The translations under genes were made by a program, and so were the position numbers. The notes below the pieces were generated by a model. It had not been told where the DNA came from and made no database searches. It worked only from the letters and a program-made list of their open reading frames with translations. DNA of 64,000 bases, taken from Planctomycetota bacterium. Lineage in GTDB: Bacteria > Planctomycetota > Phycisphaerae > Phycisphaerales > UBA1924. The stretch covers positions 1 through 64,000 of the forward strand of contig CAUJHH010000027.1 in assembly GCA_963204725.1 (NCBI GenBank). The letters are read 5' to 3'. Positions 51,914-60,488 of the stretch are shown here, piece by piece (the stretch's first letter is position 1; every line of letters begins with the position of its first letter).

Positions 51914-53881
51914 ATGCGTATGGCCAGCGGATTTCGAGCGGTGACACTGGAGGCGATCCTCGGAAGAGGGCCGCTGTCGCTGGCGATTGTCGTGCGTGAA
52001 AAGCCGGACGCGCTCGGGGGCTGGCTTGTGCGCTTGCGCGAGACGTTTGATGCATCGGTCTGGCTCGGCGCTCTGGTCGACACAACGGGCATGATCCATG
52101 ACTGGGTGGAGATCTGGTCTCAGAGGCCGGGCTTTTCCGGGTCGGATCCGGCGTCGGTCCGTGGTATCTCGAATGCGGAGATGGACGCGAGATGGGAGCG
52201 GAACGCGAGCGTGCTCTCCGAGGCGGAGCCGGGCTCGGTCATCCTGACCGGATATGAGCGGCGAGCGGCTCCCGTGATCGGTCTCGATACGACAAAGCTC
52301 GAGGCGGTCGAGCCGCACGGAGCGCAAGCCGGTCCGTGGAAACTTTGTACGGATGATGGTGTGCTCGGGGCGGCCGGGCTCCACGCCTATGGGACCGGCA
52401 TGGAGCGATACTGGGTCTCCGTGCCGAAGGATGGCCCGGTGTTGCTCGCCCAGTCTGATGTGAAGGGTTCGGCCCGAGAGGGCGTTGTTGCTCACACGGA
52501 CGCGATCGGGCAGGATCGGATTGTTGTTCATGCGGGCGGCCGCATGATGGTGAGACGATACCGGCCGGCATCGTTTGCGGAGATTGCGGACTCGATGACG
52601 ACCGGCGCGTGGGCGGCGGACGATGCCGGCGGTGGGATGGCTCGAGTGCCGGTGACGTTCGACGGGCGTTCGATCGGGCAGAGTGGGGCGGAACGCGGCG
52701 CGCGGAAGGGGCGTGTTGCGGATGAGTCGCTCATCCTCGCGAGGCGTGGCCCTTGGGGCGCGCTCGTTGAAACGCTTCACCTCAAGCTTCGGTTGTTCGG
52801 GGAGGCGATCGGCTGCGTCTCGCGCGCCGTGCAGCGTTCGGAGCGGCCGCTCTTGAATGTGCGTGAGGATGCGTTCCGGGTCTCGATGTGCGAACCGGGG
52901 CCGGGTCTGCCACGATGGTGGACGGCACGGGTCTCGCTGGCAGAGCCGGGCGAGGCGATCGAGTTGAGCATCGGCGCGGGTGGGAGTCGGTATTTCATGG
53001 CCGCGAGGCCGACTGTCGGAGGGGTGTATCGCCCGGCGGCGATCGCGGGCGGTGCGTCTGTGCGGGGGACGGTGCGCCTGCGAGAGGTTGTGATCGATGC
53101 CGATAAGTCGGTGAGCGCGGAGGCCACTCTTGCGTTGCCGTCGGTCGCAACGATCGGTCGCAACGACCTTGTCTGGATCCGGCTGGCGGTGGGAGGGCGG
53201 CGGCTCGATCTCAATGGCACGTCTGAGCGATCGAGCGCGATGGCGGCGGGCGAGTGGCGATTCCGCTCGTCGAAGCTGGTGATGGACGCGGGCTCGGCGA
53301 GTGCGGTGAAGGCGCTCGAAGGCGTTCCGATCCCCGATGTCGAGATCGAGGTCGTGCCGCTGCTCGGTTCGCCGTGCGATCTGTATGGCCTGGGTGTGCT
53401 GGGTGCGAGAACGCTGCTCGTGAACGGCGAGGCGTCGCTCGCGGTTGTCGTGGACGAGTTGCAGAGTCTTGCGAGAGAGGCGGGTGCGCTGGCTGACGGC
53501 AGCACTTCGCTTGTGCAGCGGATCCAGCGGCTCGCCAACAACGATCGTCGCTGGGCCGAATCGCTCGGGCCACAGCGATTGACTGATGCGGGGCTCACGG
53601 CGGATTCGGCCCTCGCCATGATCCCGGCCGAGCTCTGGTGGGATGTCGTGGGGGCTCTGGTTCGGATGTTCCCGGGTGCGGGCGCGGACGCGATCTGCCG
53701 GGATCTGGGCGACGCGCCGGAGAGTTCGCCCCACATGGTGTTTCATTCCACGATGGAAGATATCGAGCGTCTGCTGGTGCGGACGCGTAGTCTGGTGGTG
53801 ATCGATTGGGGGCACAATCGTGAGGTGAACTCGGTCATCCGAGGATATCTGCTGAAGCACGGCGCCTCGGAGGGTGCCTAG
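51914..53881 (+). CDS. Unknown 655-residue protein at the head of the T6SS locus
   Basis: I do not recognise this protein. It has no signal peptide or membrane helix and a mixed alpha/beta composition: residues about 1-65 (LEAILGRGPLSLAIVVREKP), a beta-rich middle, and a helical C-terminus from about 540 (SLAVVVDELQSLAREAGALA, then MIPAELWWDVVGALVRMFPG). The start is uncertain: ATG 51914 follows GGTGAG by four bases, while GTG 51902 and 51905 follow GGGAG. It lies just after a candidate promoter and 94 bases before the lipoprotein gene, all genes to the right edge except one small lipoprotein being on the same strand, so a cytoplasmic T6SS accessory role is inferred from position only. Confidence 0.6.
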   Translation: MRMASGFRAVTLEAILGRGPLSLAIVVREKPDALGGWLVRLRETFDASVWLGALVDTTGMIHDWVEIWSQRPGFSGSDPASVRGISNAEMDARWERNASVLSEAEPGSVILTGYERRAAPVIGLDTTKLEAVEPHGAQAGPWKLCTDDGVLGAAGLHAYGTGMERYWVSVPKDGPVLLAQSDVKGSAREGVVAHTDAIGQDRIVVHAGGRMMVRRYRPASFAEIADSMTTGAWAADDAGGGMARVPVTFDGRSIGQSGAERGARKGRVADESLILARRGPWGALVETLHLKLRLFGEAIGCVSRAVQRSERPLLNVREDAFRVSMCEPGPGLPRWWTARVSLAEPGEAIELSIGAGGSRYFMAARPTVGGVYRPAAIAGGASVRGTVRLREVVIDADKSVSAEATLALPSVATIGRNDLVWIRLAVGGRRLDLNGTSERSSAMAAGEWRFRSSKLVMDAGSASAVKALEGVPIPDVEIEVVPLLGSPCDLYGLGVLGARTLLVNGEASLAVVVDELQSLAREAGALADGSTSLVQRIQRLANNDRRWAESLGPQRLTDAGLTADSALAMIPAELWWDVVGALVRMFPGAGADAICRDLGDAPESSPHMVFHSTMEDIERLLVRTRSLVVIDWGHNREVNSVIRGYLLKHGASEGA

Positions 53882-53888
53882 GGATGGT

Positions 53889-53909
53889 CGCGGGGGTCGA
53901 CCTCCCGCG
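53889..53909. terminator. GC-rich hairpin between T6SS-locus genes
   Basis: CGCGGGGG-tcga-CC(T)CCCGCG with one bulged T, eight bases after the stop of the 655-residue protein. No T-tract; it may act as a processing or attenuation hairpin rather than a terminator. Confidence 0.35.
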
Positions 53910-53975
53910 TTACGATGGATCAGAGTGACGCTCGTGGAGGTCGCGAGCGATGTCGAATCGAAAGGACGTGTTGTG

Positions 53976-54497
53976 ATGAGAAAGTGTGGATGGGCGGTTT
54001 GGACGGCTGTTGCGTTGGCATCGTCGATGCTCGTCGGGTGCGGATCGAGCACGCCGGTGATGGGGCAGTACGACGTGGAGGTCAGTCTCGCGCCGGAACT
54101 GGCGGCGAATCCGCCCGCGATCACGGTCGACATCGTCGGAGCGTCTTCGGTGAACGCTGCGGAGATGGCGGCCAAGGACGCGAAGGTCTGGTTCTCGGGC
54201 GGCGACGTGAATCGCGCGAACACAACCAAGTTGACGGCGGACTTCGGCCCCGGCAACACCAGCACAAAGGTGCTCTCCCGGAAGGACAAGGGAAGCAACG
54301 AGGCGGCGTGGAAGACCTGGCGCGACATGAAGGCGACGAAGCTTTACGTGCTCGTCAACCTGCCCCGCGACGGATCGATCCGCAAGATCGAGTTGCCGCT
54401 CGATCGGAAGCGTTGGAAACAGGAGACGATTAAGCTCGAGGTCAACGCGGGCGGCGTTTTCTCGACGAACGGACCGGAGCCCGAGGCAGTCAAGTAA
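53976..54497 (+). CDS. Lipoprotein, candidate TssJ equivalent
   Basis: 173-residue lipoprotein: signal sequence and lipobox SSMLVGC (Cys22), then about 150 residues with beta-strand character (PAITVDIVGASSVNAAEMAA, LYVLVNLPRDG, RWKQETIKLEVNAGG). TssJ, the outer-membrane lipoprotein of the T6SS membrane complex, has the same size, location and a beta-sandwich fold, and no other TssJ candidate is present in this part of the locus. No sequence signature proves it. AAGGA lies nine bases before the ATG; GTG 53973 is an alternative. It is 102 bases before the large kinase-like gene. Confidence 0.55.
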   Translation: MRKCGWAVWTAVALASSMLVGCGSSTPVMGQYDVEVSLAPELAANPPAITVDIVGASSVNAAEMAAKDAKVWFSGGDVNRANTTKLTADFGPGNTSTKVLSRKDKGSNEAAWKTWRDMKATKLYVLVNLPRDGSIRKIELPLDRKRWKQETIKLEVNAGGVFSTNGPEPEAVK

Positions 54498-54599
54498 GGG
54501 AACGCTCGGATCGCACATGAATGAAGAGCGAGGGCGCAACGCGCAGGCACAGGCATGGCGCGTTGCGCTCACGCCGTTCGCGGCACGGCTGGAGTGAAA

Positions 54600-57500
54600 A
54601 TGAGGACGTTCGGCTCATACGAGGCGACACAAGAGATCGCGCGGACCGCGTTCGGGCAGGTGTGGCGGGCAAGGTCCATTGGTGAGCAGGACGAGCGGTT
54701 CGTCGCCAAGACGATCGATTGCGGCGAGTTGTCGTTCGTCGCCGACGATGCCATCGTGTCGGGACGGCTGGATGCGTTCCTCGATGCGTCCAAGATGCAG
54801 GGCTCGGCCGGTGATGGCTGGGTGCGGGTGCACCAGTCGGGGCGGCTGAGCGATTCGGCGTACGCGGTCATGGACGCGATGCCGCTGAGCGTGGCGAGGC
54901 TTGTCGAGGGTCGGTCCGCGATCAGCGGCCACGTTCTGGTGGCGATGACGACGGGGATATGCGGTGCGCTGCGATCGGCACGCGATGGCGCGAAGCGATG
55001 GCACGGGAATTTGAAGGGGGCCAACGTCTTCTTCGATCGCGACGCCGAACTTCACGAGGCGAAGATCCTGCTCGCCGATCCCGCGGCGGCCAAGGAATTA
55101 AGCGCTGACAAGGGTGAGGTCGCGGATCTGCACGCGATCGGCGAGTTGATCTATCAGTTGGTGGCCCATCGAGCGTTCAAGGCGCTTGGCGGTTGGCCTG
55201 TCCCACCGGGGAAGGAGTGGGACCGGCTGGGGAAGGTCGGCAACGGCTGGCGCGAGCTCTGTTCCGAGCTTCTGAATCCCGATCTCAAGCCCGGACAGAT
55301 CACGCTTGAGCAGATCACGGAGCGAGCGGCATCGCTTACGCCGCCGCCCAAGCCGACTCTGAGATATGTCGTCGCGGCGGTGGCGGTGGTGGCGTTGATC
55401 ACTGGCGGGTTGTTCGCTTGGCAGAATCGCCCGTGGAAGCCGCTCGAGTGGAACCAGGCGATGTGGAGCGAGGTGTGCGACAACAGCGAGTGGTACGCGA
55501 TGGTGATCGAGGGCGCGATCGCTGGAGACGCTGACGAGTCGTTTGCTGCGTTTCAGGGGAAGGTGCTCGTCAGCGGGTCCGAGCGTGAGGGACTGTTGGC
55601 AGCCACGCCAGACCTCAATCAGATCGATCCAGAGCTTGCGACGGCGGTTCGGGCGCACTTGCGCGCGTACGAGTCGAAGGGGATCGATCCGCAGGCCTGG
55701 GCCCGGTTTACGGAGCGGTATCCGGAGGTGGTTGTCGAAGGCGGCGTTGAGCGTGCGGTGTCCGACCTCTCGAAGGACAAGTCGCGTCCGCCGTGGATGA
55801 TTGGCGACGCCCGGCGATTCACGGCGGCGCTCGGCAGCAAGGTGATGTATCAAACGGCGAACTTCGCCGAGTTCCGCGTGCAGTCGCCGGAGGGAGGCGA
55901 CGACGCGGTCTCAAAGGCCTCGTACGGGCTCTACTTTGCGAGGTTCATGCAGTTGGAGCTTCAGGCCACGATCGAGGCTCAGATTCAGGCCTTGCGAGAT
56001 CGGGTGGTCAAGGACGGGGGGGCGGGCGTTCCCGCCCCGCGCGCGAACGAGGAGATTCGGCTTGCCCTTGAGCGGGGCTCGGTTTGGGAACAGTCCACCG
56101 TGAGCACCGCGAAGCGGTTGCGGGCGCTGGCGGGTGTCGGTCGCGACGCGGCGAGGTTGGAGTCTGGATGGAAGTCTGTAACCGACGCGGCGGGAGCGCT
56201 CTCAAGCTCGGCGGGGGCCTCGGATGCGGTGATCAAGGGATTGCTCGCTTCGGCGACCCAGGAGGTTTCCGGAGCGGATGCTTCGGGCACGCTCTCGGAT
56301 GTTGTCGAAGCGATCGATCGCTGGGCGAGTACGCTGAAGGACGCGGTGGCGGTGGTCGCCGAGCATGGCGCGAATGAGATTGACTGGAACGCGATCGAGT
56401 CCCGCGAATCGCTCGCGGATACCTACGCATTGGCCAAGGCGGGCGTGCTCGACGGCGAGCAGGTCGAGAGATGGGTCGAAGGCCTCAAGGACGAGGGCTA
56501 TTGGAGGGTGACGGAGCCAAGGCCGACGTTCACCGCGTCGAGCGAGCTCGAGTCTGCGCAACGGGTGCTCGCGTCGATCGATTCGGTTGAGCGAGAGGTG
56601 AGTGAGGCCGAGATCGGGAGCGTGGAGGCCGAGATCGCCTCCATCCGCGCCCGGGTCGCGAGCGCAGAGTCTCTGGCGTGGATCCGGCGCAACCGCGCCA
56701 CGGTGCTTGCGGAGGCGGGCGCGACGCGCTCGGACGCGGAGCGTGTGCATGACTCGGCTCGTGATCTTGTCGCGAACATCACCACGAGCGCGGCGGAGCA
56801 GATCCAGCGATGGATGGCGGAGGATCCCGGCGCGATGACGAGTGTCGTGGCGATCCGGGAGAAGTGGGCATCGACCCGTCAGGCGCTCGCGATCCGGCTC
56901 GATCCGGCCATCGGCGCAACGCCGAGCCAGTTGCGAGCGGCGCTTCGCAACGCCCGTCGCGTGCTGCTCTGGGACGAGGACGCCCGAACGGGGGCTCCGA
57001 CGACGGAGGGTTGGGCAAAGAAGCTTGAAGCCTGGGGCGCGGCAGCCCCGGAGACGAGGCCGGTTTCGTGGGACGACGGCGCGTGGCACAATGCGGTGCA
57101 GGCACAGAGGGAGCGGATGGCTCGAACGCTCATGAAGTCGCTCGACGGCTGGGACTCGGGCTCTCGGCTGGATCGATGGGCCGAGTACGACGCGGTGCGT
57201 TCGACGGAAGAACGCGTGTGGGAGGAGGCCGGAGCGTGGGCGGCTCGCACGAGTGAGATGGCATCGGACTTCGCGCGTGTCGAGACGCTGCGCGATCGCT
57301 GGTACGGATTCGATGAGCCCCCGGCCGATGCAAACGAGTCGATTCGGGCGATCGTCGGGCGGTGGATCAGCCAGCCGGAAATGAGTGATGCGGTACGTTC
57401 GGTGGCGATTGTCGCAAGCGATGCAGAGAGGCTGCGAACGATACCCGCCTTGGAGCGCACGGAGCTTGCAACGTTGGCGGGATCTGCGAGCGAACCCGCG

Positions 57501-59030
57501 TGGTCCCGATTTGCGGCCTGGCGGTCGCTCGGCGGCGCGGGGGCGATTGCGCCATGGCCCGGAAACGCAGCGGAGCTCGGATCAGAGATCGCCGTTCGCA
57601 CGAGCCTTCGCACTCAAGCCGGCCTGTTGACCGATGTGGAGCGGCGACAGCTGATCACGGGCGAGATCGAATCATCCGGTCCCGTGCGATGGTCTGTCGC
57701 GGCGTTGCGCGGTGGGGCTTCAGAACTTTCGGATGTGATGAGGTCTCGGGACGGCATGGGAGTGAGACCGGATTCGCCGGGGCTTGATCCGAGAGCCGCG
57801 GTCAATATCGCGCTCTACGACTTTGTCGGAAGCGTCCGGGGCCAGGAGGAAGATTCGGCAAAGTCGATGGCATCGGCCATGGTCGCGAGGACGCGTGCGT
57901 TGCTGCCCGCGGCGGGGAGCTCCGCGGACCTGGAGCGCGCGATCGGCCAGATCGACAGCACGCTTTCGGGTGGCGTCAATCGCAAGTCGCTCGATCAGAT
58001 TCTTCGCGAGAACGGCCCGGGCAAGCACGAGAGCTTCACGAGGCGTTCGATCCAGGGCGGCGAGGACGGCTTTAGCGCTCCGGATGCGATCTCGTACGCA
58101 AACAAGCAGGGGTTCGAGCTGGAGTTTGTGCGAGTCAACGATTCCGAGGCTGAGCCGTCGTATCTCTGCACCGAGGAGTTCTCGATCGCTCAGGCCGCGG
58201 CGTTGCTCGCCGTTTATCCGGGGGGGATGCGTCGGGCGGGACGCACGTGGTACCAGCTCGAAGCGCAGAGCGCGCCGGGCGGCATCATCACATGGGAGTT
58301 GAAGGGCACGCGGCTCGTGCCGTTCGCGGCGACGCAGTCCGGATGGTGGTCGGTTGACAACGTCGGGGCTGCCGAGGCTTTCCCGGCCGGCATGGCCGCA
58401 CCGGGCCCGCCCACACCGGAGACGCCGATTCAGTGGATCGAGCCGCTGATGATCGAGGGGCTTGCGGGCACGATCGGCTGCCGCCTGCCGACGAGTTCGG
58501 AGTGGAAGATGGCGTTGGCGCGTGAGCGTGCGGCTGGCAACGGATCCGTCGGTGCCAATTTGCGCGACGCAACCTTTAGCGCGTTTACCGCGCATGTCGC
58601 GCAGCTTCGCGAGCGATCGACGGTTCGGAGTCTTGAGTATCCCCATCGGGACTCATACGACCCGGGGGAGCTGAAGGGGCCGACGGTTTCGGAGGGCGCG
58701 ACCACGGACAATGACGGATCTCTGTGGTTTGAGCCGCCATCGCATCCGAATCGCGGCCGGTTGTTCAAGCACCTGATCGGCAATGTTGCCGAGTTCGTTC
58801 ATGAGTCGCCCGACGACAAGAGCGGGTACGGCATCATCGGCGGGTCGGCGATGTCGGCGTCGCGTGACGTCGAGGCGGTGACACCGGCGAAGTCGCAGAG
58901 CGCCTTCTCGGATGTGGGAGGGCGGCTGGCGTTCTCGCTCAAGGACCTTCAGCCGCCGATGTGGGCCGCGCTGCTCCAGAATCTGGGCGATCCGGTGCCA
59001 TATTTCTTTGAGGCGGGCGCGGGCGATTGA
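54600..59030 (+). CDS. Pseudokinase - membrane helix - FGE/SUMF1-like fusion protein (PpkA-TagR-like)
   Basis: 1476-residue protein. Residues 1-245 are a degenerate kinase: Lys37 in FVAKTI is kept, but the catalytic loop reads HGNLKGAN (135-142) with Asn137 in place of the HRD Asp, the DFG site is ADP (159-161), and DLHAIGELIYQL matches helix F. One membrane helix lies at 256-274. A helical, repeat-poor region (280-1120) follows. Residues about 1165-1450 match the FGE-sulfatase/C-type-lectin-like fold: FELEFVRV, RLPTSSEWKMAL (near 1294), GNVAEFVHES (near 1394), GGSAMSASRD and VGGRLAF. The active-site cysteines of FGE are missing. In Pseudomonas, PpkA is a T6SS kinase and TagR is its FGE-fold periplasmic activator. 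GGAG precedes the ATG. Confidence 0.75.
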   Translation: MRTFGSYEATQEIARTAFGQVWRARSIGEQDERFVAKTIDCGELSFVADDAIVSGRLDAFLDASKMQGSAGDGWVRVHQSGRLSDSAYAVMDAMPLSVARLVEGRSAISGHVLVAMTTGICGALRSARDGAKRWHGNLKGANVFFDRDAELHEAKILLADPAAAKELSADKGEVADLHAIGELIYQLVAHRAFKALGGWPVPPGKEWDRLGKVGNGWRELCSELLNPDLKPGQITLEQITERAASLTPPPKPTLRYVVAAVAVVALITGGLFAWQNRPWKPLEWNQAMWSEVCDNSEWYAMVIEGAIAGDADESFAAFQGKVLVSGSEREGLLAATPDLNQIDPELATAVRAHLRAYESKGIDPQAWARFTERYPEVVVEGGVERAVSDLSKDKSRPPWMIGDARRFTAALGSKVMYQTANFAEFRVQSPEGGDDAVSKASYGLYFARFMQLELQATIEAQIQALRDRVVKDGGAGVPAPRANEEIRLALERGSVWEQSTVSTAKRLRALAGVGRDAARLESGWKSVTDAAGALSSSAGASDAVIKGLLASATQEVSGADASGTLSDVVEAIDRWASTLKDAVAVVAEHGANEIDWNAIESRESLADTYALAKAGVLDGEQVERWVEGLKDEGYWRVTEPRPTFTASSELESAQRVLASIDSVEREVSEAEIGSVEAEIASIRARVASAESLAWIRRNRATVLAEAGATRSDAERVHDSARDLVANITTSAAEQIQRWMAEDPGAMTSVVAIREKWASTRQALAIRLDPAIGATPSQLRAALRNARRVLLWDEDARTGAPTTEGWAKKLEAWGAAAPETRPVSWDDGAWHNAVQAQRERMARTLMKSLDGWDSGSRLDRWAEYDAVRSTEERVWEEAGAWAARTSEMASDFARVETLRDRWYGFDEPPADANESIRAIVGRWISQPEMSDAVRSVAIVASDAERLRTIPALERTELATLAGSASEPAWSRFAAWRSLGGAGAIAPWPGNAAELGSEIAVRTSLRTQAGLLTDVERRQLITGEIESSGPVRWSVAALRGGASELSDVMRSRDGMGVRPDSPGLDPRAAVNIALYDFVGSVRGQEEDSAKSMASAMVARTRALLPAAGSSADLERAIGQIDSTLSGGVNRKSLDQILRENGPGKHESFTRRSIQGGEDGFSAPDAISYANKQGFELEFVRVNDSEAEPSYLCTEEFSIAQAAALLAVYPGGMRRAGRTWYQLEAQSAPGGIITWELKGTRLVPFAATQSGWWSVDNVGAAEAFPAGMAAPGPPTPETPIQWIEPLMIEGLAGTIGCRLPTSSEWKMALARERAAGNGSVGANLRDATFSAFTAHVAQLRERSTVRSLEYPHRDSYDPGELKGPTVSEGATTDNDGSLWFEPPSHPNRGRLFKHLIGNVAEFVHESPDDKSGYGIIGGSAMSASRDVEAVTPAKSQSAFSDVGGRLAFSLKDLQPPMWAALLQNLGDPVPYFFEAGAGD

Positions 59031-59033
59031 GAC

Positions 59034-59219
59034 TCAGGGCGCTTCGGCTCGAACGAGGCGTGACTGGTTGTTCCGGGTCGCGAAGACGGCGTACCCGAGT
59101 TTGTCGCCCGATCGGGCGTTGGGTGATCGCTGCTGCGAAGCGGAGATCTTTGAGGAAACGCAGCCGGAAAGGGCGCAGGCGGCGATCACGAGTACGGTGA
59201 AGCGGATGGTGCGACGCAT
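59034..59219 (-). CDS. Small lipoprotein on the opposite strand of the T6SS locus
   Basis: 61-residue protein with a perfect lipobox (TVLVIAACALSGC, Cys20) and a short mature part of about 40 polar, basic residues. GGAGG lies nine bases upstream of the ATG at 59219, a strong Shine-Dalgarno. It converges on the kinase-FGE gene with a three-base gap and is divergent from the next T6SS-locus gene. No family is recognised. Confidence 0.55.
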   Translation of the reverse strand: MRRTIRFTVLVIAACALSGCVSSKISASQQRSPNARSGDKLGYAVFATRNNQSRLVRAEAP

Positions 59220-59497
59220 CGGGGTGGCCTCCAGAGAGAATGATCGATGTGGACGCCCTTCGATCGGCGCGCGAAGTAGCCGGAAGTCGCTCTCTGGGGC
59301 GAGCCTGCGCTCCGTAACCTGTTTCGGGACGTGGCGACCGGCGCAGGCGGCCCACGTGCCTCGGACGGGGTCTGGAGCGGTGCGCTTTCGGACTCGCACG
59401 ATTGGGTTTATGATGTGCGACCCGGCCGGCGGTCGTCGGAGAATTGGGTGGGGCGGGATCGGTGCCCTTGCATGGGCCGGGTTGAAAGGGAGTGCGC

Positions 59498-60433
59498 GTG
59501 TCGGAATCAGCCGGACAAGGACAGCAGGGCGTTGAGGAACTCGCGGCACGGCTGCGAATGATCCAGGCCGATCTCGGCCACGAATCATCGGAAGTTCGTC
59601 GCGAGCATCTCTGTGACGAGATCGAGCGGGCTCTTGAGCGCGTGATGCCAGCGGAGCGTGCGCCGTTCCTTCGGGGGCTCTCTGCCCACTTCCCGTCCTG
59701 GGACGCGGCGTTGACGGTCGGGCACGAGCGGGAATCGGCAGGGCTCGGTCAGTCAGGAGTGGGAGAGGCGGAGCTGCGCGACCCTGCGTTTCTGGTTGAG
59801 CGGCTAGAGGATATCGCCGAGGCCCTCACGCCCGAGCAGCGAACCGCGGTTGCGGCACGCCTGGAAGCGGTGGGGCTGGTGGCCGCTGGCGGCGGGGGCC
59901 CTGGGAGTTGGCCAGCGGAGCCGAAGAAGAAGCTTGACGCCGCGCTGCGAGCGGATGGGAGCGAGCAACTTGACACCGCGCGACTGCTCGAGATGTCGGC
60001 GATGCTCACGGACCTCGTGGTGCGATTGGATCAGATCGCGTGGAGCACATGGAAGACAATGGCTCCTCGCTCTGAGTTCAAGCGACGCGGGACGACGCAG
60101 GAGACGATGCGCCGATTCGTGACCGGCGATCAGGACGTGGCGCGCGGTCAGGTCGCTGAGGAGCTTGAACGCCTGCGTAGCCTCGCCGGCGCATTGATCT
60201 CAACAATTGGTAAGGTTGGCTTTCTGTCGTATCGGCAGGTCGCCAAGCTCGCGCCGGGTGAGATCGAGGTGCTCGCCAAGCCGGAGAAGAAGGCTCTCGA
60301 GAGCCTCGAGGTTGCGTGCTGGCGGAAGTACCGGCAGCTCGCTGGCAATCTTGATCAGGCGCTGGTCGAGGCGGAAGTTCTCGGTGCCATGTCGGATACC
60401 GTCGAGGCTCTGATCAGAGGTCTGAGCCGCTAG
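59498..60433 (+). CDS. Unknown 311-residue protein before tssK
   Basis: Helical, cytoplasmic protein with no signal or membrane segment. The start is GTG 59498 with AAAGGGAG five bases upstream. The N-terminus (RLRMIQADLGHESSEVRREH) and C-terminus (FLSYRQVAKLAPGEIEVLAK) are amphipathic. The segment around residues 165-300 (LTDLVVRLDQIAWSTWK, then SEFKRRGTTQETMRRFV) is faintly like the C-terminal domain of T6SS FHA proteins (TagH/Fha) that reads RAxFKxExR followed by a TxI motif, but no FHA domain is present, so this is a weak guess. It is 55 bases before tssK and probably in its operon. Confidence 0.55.
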   Translation: MSESAGQGQQGVEELAARLRMIQADLGHESSEVRREHLCDEIERALERVMPAERAPFLRGLSAHFPSWDAALTVGHERESAGLGQSGVGEAELRDPAFLVERLEDIAEALTPEQRTAVAARLEAVGLVAAGGGGPGSWPAEPKKKLDAALRADGSEQLDTARLLEMSAMLTDLVVRLDQIAWSTWKTMAPRSEFKRRGTTQETMRRFVTGDQDVARGQVAEELERLRSLAGALISTIGKVGFLSYRQVAKLAPGEIEVLAKPEKKALESLEVACWRKYRQLAGNLDQALVEAEVLGAMSDTVEALIRGLSR

Positions 60434-60488
60434 AGTCCGCCGCCCCCCTTCAATCGAGTCGGTCCCACGGAGCAAGGAATCGCCGGAC

